A DNA stretch of 64,000 bases, taken from Gammaproteobacteria bacterium HGW-Gammaproteobacteria-4 (GTDB lineage Bacteria > Pseudomonadota > Gammaproteobacteria > Xanthomonadales > Xanthomonadaceae). The notes beneath the pieces were generated by a model that was not told the DNA's origin, ran no database searches, and was given only the letters and a program-made list of their open reading frames with translations. Where the stretch lies: NCBI GenBank assembly GCA_002839995.1, contig PGZC01000002.1, positions 37,994 through 101,993 of the forward strand, in the 5' to 3' direction. Both the position numbers and the translations under genes were made by a program. Below are positions 60,774 to 64,000 of this stretch, in pieces (within the stretch, counting starts at the first letter, position 1; every line of letters starts with the position of its first letter).

Positions 60774-61877
60774 TTATTGCGTATCGCAGCTCGCGCGCAG
60801 ACGCAACTTACGGGCGATGACCCGCCAGTCGAACGCGGCGACCGCCTTGTCGTCGTGCACCGCGAACAAGACGCCGCCGGGAAACGCGGGCGACGCGTCC
60901 TGCCGCAGCCAGATGCCATCGGTATTGGCGACCTGCTTGCTCGCGAAGGCGCCGACACGGGTCAAGGCGCGGCGGTCGAACACCTGGAACACCGAGCGAT
61001 CCGGAAACTGGTCGGTGGCAATCCAGTACCCGCTGCCGTCGGCACACGCCCACAACGCGATGCCCTCGGCCTGCGAGCGCAACGTACCGAAGCCGACATC
61101 GCGGCCGCTGTAGGCTCCACCCAGGGTGTAGGCGCGCAGCGCGGTGCCTGCGCTGCGGTCTTCCTCGGCGATCAGGATGCGTTGATTGAACGCATCCACC
61201 ATGATCGACTCAACCTTGCGCAGCGCGCCCGCGGCCGTGGTATCCCCGAATACCTGTTGCAAGCGCACGCCGACATACGGCCCGTCCACTTCCATGCGAA
61301 AGCGCTTGACCCGCGCATCGAGCTGCGACAGTGGCGGGGTGATATCGAAGCCGAGTCCGGTCATGTAGCTGTCGGTCACCAGCACCTCGTATTCGCCCGC
61401 CGCCAGCGGCATCACCGCGATTCCGTACGGGCTGCGCAGGTCGTTTTCGCCGAACGTCGCCAGCGGCAGCAGGTCCGGCAGACGCAAGACCTGAACGCGA
61501 TGATTGTCGCGCTCGACCACCAGCAACAGGGTATCGATTGCGACGATACCATTGGGGTACCTGAACTCGCCCGGACGCGCTCCCGGGCCGCCGAACGTGC
61601 GCAGCGGCGTGCCGGTTTCGCCATCGAACACGCGCAGCCGATCGCCGTGCTTGTCGCTGGCGATCAGCCATTGCGCTCCGTCGGGAGCGGTCCAGCCGGC
61701 GAGGCTGTCGAGCTCATCGCCGGGCGCCGCCGGCGACAGCCAGGCAATGGCAACCGACGCATAATCGACGTCGTCGGAACTTGGCGCCCGATCGGGTTGT
61801 GGCGATTCGCGCCAGAAGCACGCCCCGAGCAGCAGACAGGCCGACACCATGGTGCCGCGCAAACAAAGTGTTCTCAT
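60774..61877 (-). CDS. Phytase-like (BPP-type beta-propeller) lipoprotein
   Basis: A 367-residue protein with a lipobox (LLLGAC, Cys20). The body resembles the 3-phytase propeller: KVESIMVDAFNQRILIAEED, AEGIALWACADGSGYWIATDQFPDRSVFQVFDR and LFAVHDDKAVAAFDW. BPP enzymes release phosphate from phytate; whether the calcium and phosphate-binding residues are complete here cannot be judged by eye. Alternatively an NHL-like sugar-lactone-lyase fold protein. Monocistronic, on the minus strand. Confidence 0.75.
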   Translation of the reverse strand: MRTLCLRGTMVSACLLLGACFWRESPQPDRAPSSDDVDYASVAIAWLSPAAPGDELDSLAGWTAPDGAQWLIASDKHGDRLRVFDGETGTPLRTFGGPGARPGEFRYPNGIVAIDTLLLVVERDNHRVQVLRLPDLLPLATFGENDLRSPYGIAVMPLAAGEYEVLVTDSYMTGLGFDITPPLSQLDARVKRFRMEVDGPYVGVRLQQVFGDTTAAGALRKVESIMVDAFNQRILIAEEDRSAGTALRAYTLGGAYSGRDVGFGTLRSQAEGIALWACADGSGYWIATDQFPDRSVFQVFDRRALTRVGAFASKQVANTDGIWLRQDASPAFPGGVLFAVHDDKAVAAFDWRVIARKLRLRASCDTQ

Positions 61878-61945
61878 CGCGGCAGTATTTCAACAAAGCG
61901 CGGGCAGCTCAACACCACCGCAATGGACTTGATAGCATCCACCGC

Positions 61946-63100
61946 ATGTCCGACCGCCACCCACCCGACCTGGTGCTCGCGCTCGCCGATGCCTGCGTGC
62001 AATGCGGGCTATGCCTGCCGCACTGCCCCACCTACGCGCTCACCGGCGATGAATCCGAATCGCCGCGCGGCCGCATTGCCATTGCCCGCGCGCTGGCCGA
62101 TGGCCGACTCACAGCGGAGCCCAGCGCCGACGCGGCACTCGATCATTGCCTGGGCTGTCGCCGCTGCGAGGCGGTGTGCCCAGCACATGTGGCCTTCGCG
62201 CCGCTGCTGCTGGAAACCCGCCGACGGCAACGGCAGCGGCGCGGCACCTCGCTGCGCCAGCACACGCTGGAATGGCTCTGCGCGCATCCGACCCTGCTGA
62301 ACCGGTTGCTGCGCCTGCCCGGGGTCCGCCTGCCAGGGGTCAGGTCTTGCCTTTTGCCTCGCGCAAAGACGCGGCCAACCACAACACGCGGCGGCACGCC
62401 CGCCATACGAGGCAAAAGGCAAGACCTGACCCCGCCGCTGGAGCCCATCGCCATCTTCAGCGGCTGCATCGCCCGGGCGTTCGATGACGAACTGGCATTG
62501 GCACTGGATCGCCTGCTGATCACGGTCGGTTTCGCGCCGAGGCGACCTGCGCGACAAACCTGTTGCGGCACATTGCATCTGCACGCCGGCAATGTGGCGC
62601 AGGCTGCGTCGCTGGCGAAAGCCAACGCGCGCGCATTCGCGGGTTGCAGCACCGTGCTGAGCACGGCTTCGGGATGCCATGCCGCGTTGGCCGATGCCCT
62701 GGCGCCGGAGCAGCGGTTGCGCGATGCCCTCGACGTGCTGGCCGAGCACGCCGATCGGCTGTGTTTTCGCACTGCGGCCGGGCCGGTAGCCTTGCATCTG
62801 CCGTGCAGCCAACAGACCGTGGTCGGCAGCGAAGCGGCACTGCGCCGGCTTTTGGCGAGAATCCCGGAGTTGCATCTGATCGAACTGCCCGGCATGGGCT
62901 GCTGCGGCGCAGCCGGCACCCACATGCTCGAACAGCCCGCACGCGCCGCCGCGCTGCGCGCGCCGCTGCTGCGCGCTGCCCGCGCCGGCGGTGCGCGTAT
63001 CATGGTCTCGGCCAATATCGGCTGCCGCCTGCATCTGGCCGCCGGCAGCGATATCGAGGTCGTCCATCCCATCGTGTTTCTTGCCCGGCACCTGTCATGA
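61946..63100 (+). CDS. glcF: GlcF-like Fe-S oxidoreductase subunit (glycolate oxidase Fe-S subunit type) with inserted repeat
   Basis: A 384-residue protein. Two 4Fe-4S motifs ([31 protein letters not shown]), then two CCG domains ([10 protein letters not shown] and [12 protein letters not shown]) as in GlcF, the Fe-S subunit of glycolate oxidase. glcD and glcE are not adjacent. Between residues ~129 and ~163 lies a translated inverted repeat (62336-62433), giving a tract unlike family members ([12 protein letters not shown]...RGKRQDLTP) without breaking the frame. ATG 61946; the stop overlaps the coq7 start (ATGA). Function by family resemblance only. Confidence 0.85.
   Translation: MSDRHPPDLVLALADACVQCGLCLPHCPTYALTGDESESPRGRIAIARALADGRLTAEPSADAALDHCLGCRRCEAVCPAHVAFAPLLLETRRRQRQRRGTSLRQHTLEWLCAHPTLLNRLLRLPGVRLPGVRSCLLPRAKTRPTTTRGGTPAIRGKRQDLTPPLEPIAIFSGCIARAFDDELALALDRLLITVGFAPRRPARQTCCGTLHLHAGNVAQAASLAKANARAFAGCSTVLSTASGCHAALADALAPEQRLRDALDVLAEHADRLCFRTAAGPVALHLPCSQQTVVGSEAALRRLLARIPELHLIELPGMGCCGAAGTHMLEQPARAAALRAPLLRAARAGGARIMVSANIGCRLHLAAGSDIEVVHPIVFLARHLS
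62336..62433. repeat. REPIN-like element (family D) inserted in frame within the glcF-like gene
   Basis: Two perfect 26-bp arms (62336-62361 and 62408-62433, starting GGGGTCAGGTCTTGCC) around 46 bases. This sequence type is a dispersed RAYT-associated repeat in relatives (from memory). It usually lies between genes; here it is translated. Confidence 0.85.
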
Positions 63101-63741
63101 CCCACAGCCGCCACTACCGATTCATCGACCGCCTGCTGATCGAGGCCAATCACGCGCTGGCCACGGTATTCGCGCCGGCCCAGGCCGCGCGCGCCAACCC
63201 GGCCGGCGACATCGCCGACGCCGCGCTTGAGCCATCCGAGCGGCAGCATGCCGCCGGACTGATGCGCATCAATCACACCGGCGAAATCTGCGCACAGGCG
63301 TTGTACATGGGACAGGCGGCGGTCGCACGCGATGACGCCACCCGCGCGCAACTGCTGCATGCCGCGCAGGAAGAAACCGATCATCTGGCCTGGTGCGCAC
63401 AGCGGCTGGACGAACTCGACAGCCGACCCAGCCTGTTCAATCCGTTGTGGTACGCCGGCAGCCATGCCATCGGCGTGCTCGCGGGCCTGCGCGGCGATGG
63501 CTGGAATTTGGGTTTCGTGGTCGAAACCGAGCGCCAGGTCGAAGCACACCTTGAACAGCACTTGCACACGCTGCCAGCCGACGATGCCCGCAGCCGGGCG
63601 ATCCTGGGTGTGATGAAGGCCGATGAAGCACGGCATGCCGACAACGCATTGAATGCCGGCGCGCGCAGCCTGCCGACGCCGATCCCGCAAGCGATGGCGG
63701 CAGCATCGAAACTGATGAAGCTGATCGCCTACCGGATTTGA
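63097..63741 (+). CDS. coq7: Coq7, demethoxyubiquinone hydroxylase
   Basis: A 214-residue diiron enzyme hydroxylating 2-octaprenyl-3-methyl-6-methoxy-1,4-benzoquinol in ubiquinone synthesis at the inner membrane. Diiron ligands in [32 protein letters not shown] (ExxH), [15 protein letters not shown] and [15 protein letters not shown] 63097 overlaps the preceding stop by four bases. Complete and of usual length. Confidence 0.96.
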   Translation: MTHSRHYRFIDRLLIEANHALATVFAPAQAARANPAGDIADAALEPSERQHAAGLMRINHTGEICAQALYMGQAAVARDDATRAQLLHAAQEETDHLAWCAQRLDELDSRPSLFNPLWYAGSHAIGVLAGLRGDGWNLGFVVETERQVEAHLEQHLHTLPADDARSRAILGVMKADEARHADNALNAGARSLPTPIPQAMAAASKLMKLIAYRI

Positions 63742-63768
63742 TCCTGACGCCGGTCGGCCGACCGCTCC

Positions 63769-63851
63769 TGTAGGAGCCCACCCTGTGGGCGACCGAGCGA
63801 AGCGAAGGCGGAACAGGCGAAGCCTGTGTCGCGAAGCGACCGACAAGCGTG
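63769..63851 (+). repeat. 83-bp direct repeat with family A REP (first copy)
   Basis: Begins TGTAGGAGCCCACCCTGTGG, then CGAGCGAAGCGAAGGC and ends CAAGCGTG. Nearly identical to 63918-64000. A family B arm (63872-63896) lies between. The last part of the window (63742-64000) has no gene. Confidence 0.9.
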
Positions 63852-63917
63852 CCGCGATTTGAGATATTACGATCGCGCACAGGGTGCGCTCCTACAATAA
63901 GCACCGCGATGCCCGTC

Positions 63918-64000
63918 TGTAGGAGCCCACCCTGTGGGCGACCGAGCGAAGCGAAGGCGGGACAGGCGAAGCCTGTGTCGCGAAGCGACCGACCAGCGTG
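63918..64000 (+). repeat. 83-bp direct repeat with family A REP (second copy)
   Basis: Second copy of the 63769-63851 repeat, a few mismatches; cut off or complete at the window end. The internal part is the reverse complement of the 51-bp unit at 49434. Confidence 0.85.

Noticed and set aside
59517..62300. 927-aa plus-strand frame over the propeller-GGDEF and lipoprotein genes
   Set aside because: Crosses two real minus-strand genes and the start of glcF; no domain similarity.

Overview
The window is about 64 kb of GC-rich DNA (roughly 65% GC by eye) from a gammaproteobacterium. Best guess is the order Lysobacterales (Xanthomonadales), near Rhodanobacteraceae. The grounds are the sequence character of the ATP synthase operon, GlmU, PrfC, Coq7 and Pgk, the sigma-54-regulated FtsX-permease efflux locus, and several families of REP/REPIN-like hairpins between genes. 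No rRNA or tRNA gene was seen, and no CRISPR array.

Layout. (1) 0-7.7 kb, respiration and nitric oxide: 5' part of hemN with a perfect FNR/ANR box, pgk, then a DUF6522-DUF2249-nsrR unit divergent from a five-gene heme-copper terminal reductase operon (CcoS-CcoN fusion, CcoO-like cytochrome, membrane cytochrome c, Sco, membrane protein). (2) 7.8-12.4 kb: small membrane protein, DUF533 protein, GST, acyl-CoA dehydrogenase. (3) 12.4-18.7 kb: antitoxin debris, two tandem LysR regulators, GST, a PNPOx/reductase/ferredoxin fusion and a DUF1348 protein. (4) 18.8-25.8 kb, accessory island: chpSB toxin-antitoxin pair, two RES-toxin remnants, serine hydrolase, XRE-ImmA pair, a DUF6516 toxin-antitoxin pair, a small ORF and a candidate sRNA. 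(5) 25.8-34.6 kb: glmS and a MacAB-like efflux operon with sigma-54 regulator and NtrY-like kinase; four of these genes carry internal deletions or frameshifts. (6) 34.6-38.4 kb: secreted helical protein with a four-Cys HTH regulator, glmU, two GtrA proteins. (7) 38.5-46 kb: complete atpIBEFHAGDC operon on the minus strand with a recognisable promoter. (8) 46-64 kb: ankyrin membrane protein, S9 peptidase, EamA transporter, prfC, two c-di-GMP proteins, phytase-like lipoprotein, GlcF-like Fe-S protein carrying an inserted inverted-repeat element, and coq7.

How they fit. Region 1 looks like a coherent adaptation to low oxygen and nitric oxide: anaerobic heme synthesis under FNR control next to an NsrR-flanked non-canonical cbb3-type enzyme with its own copper chaperone. 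It is the best candidate for a poorly described system. Region 4 is a decayed and active toxin-antitoxin patchwork. The rest is housekeeping genes separated by repeats.
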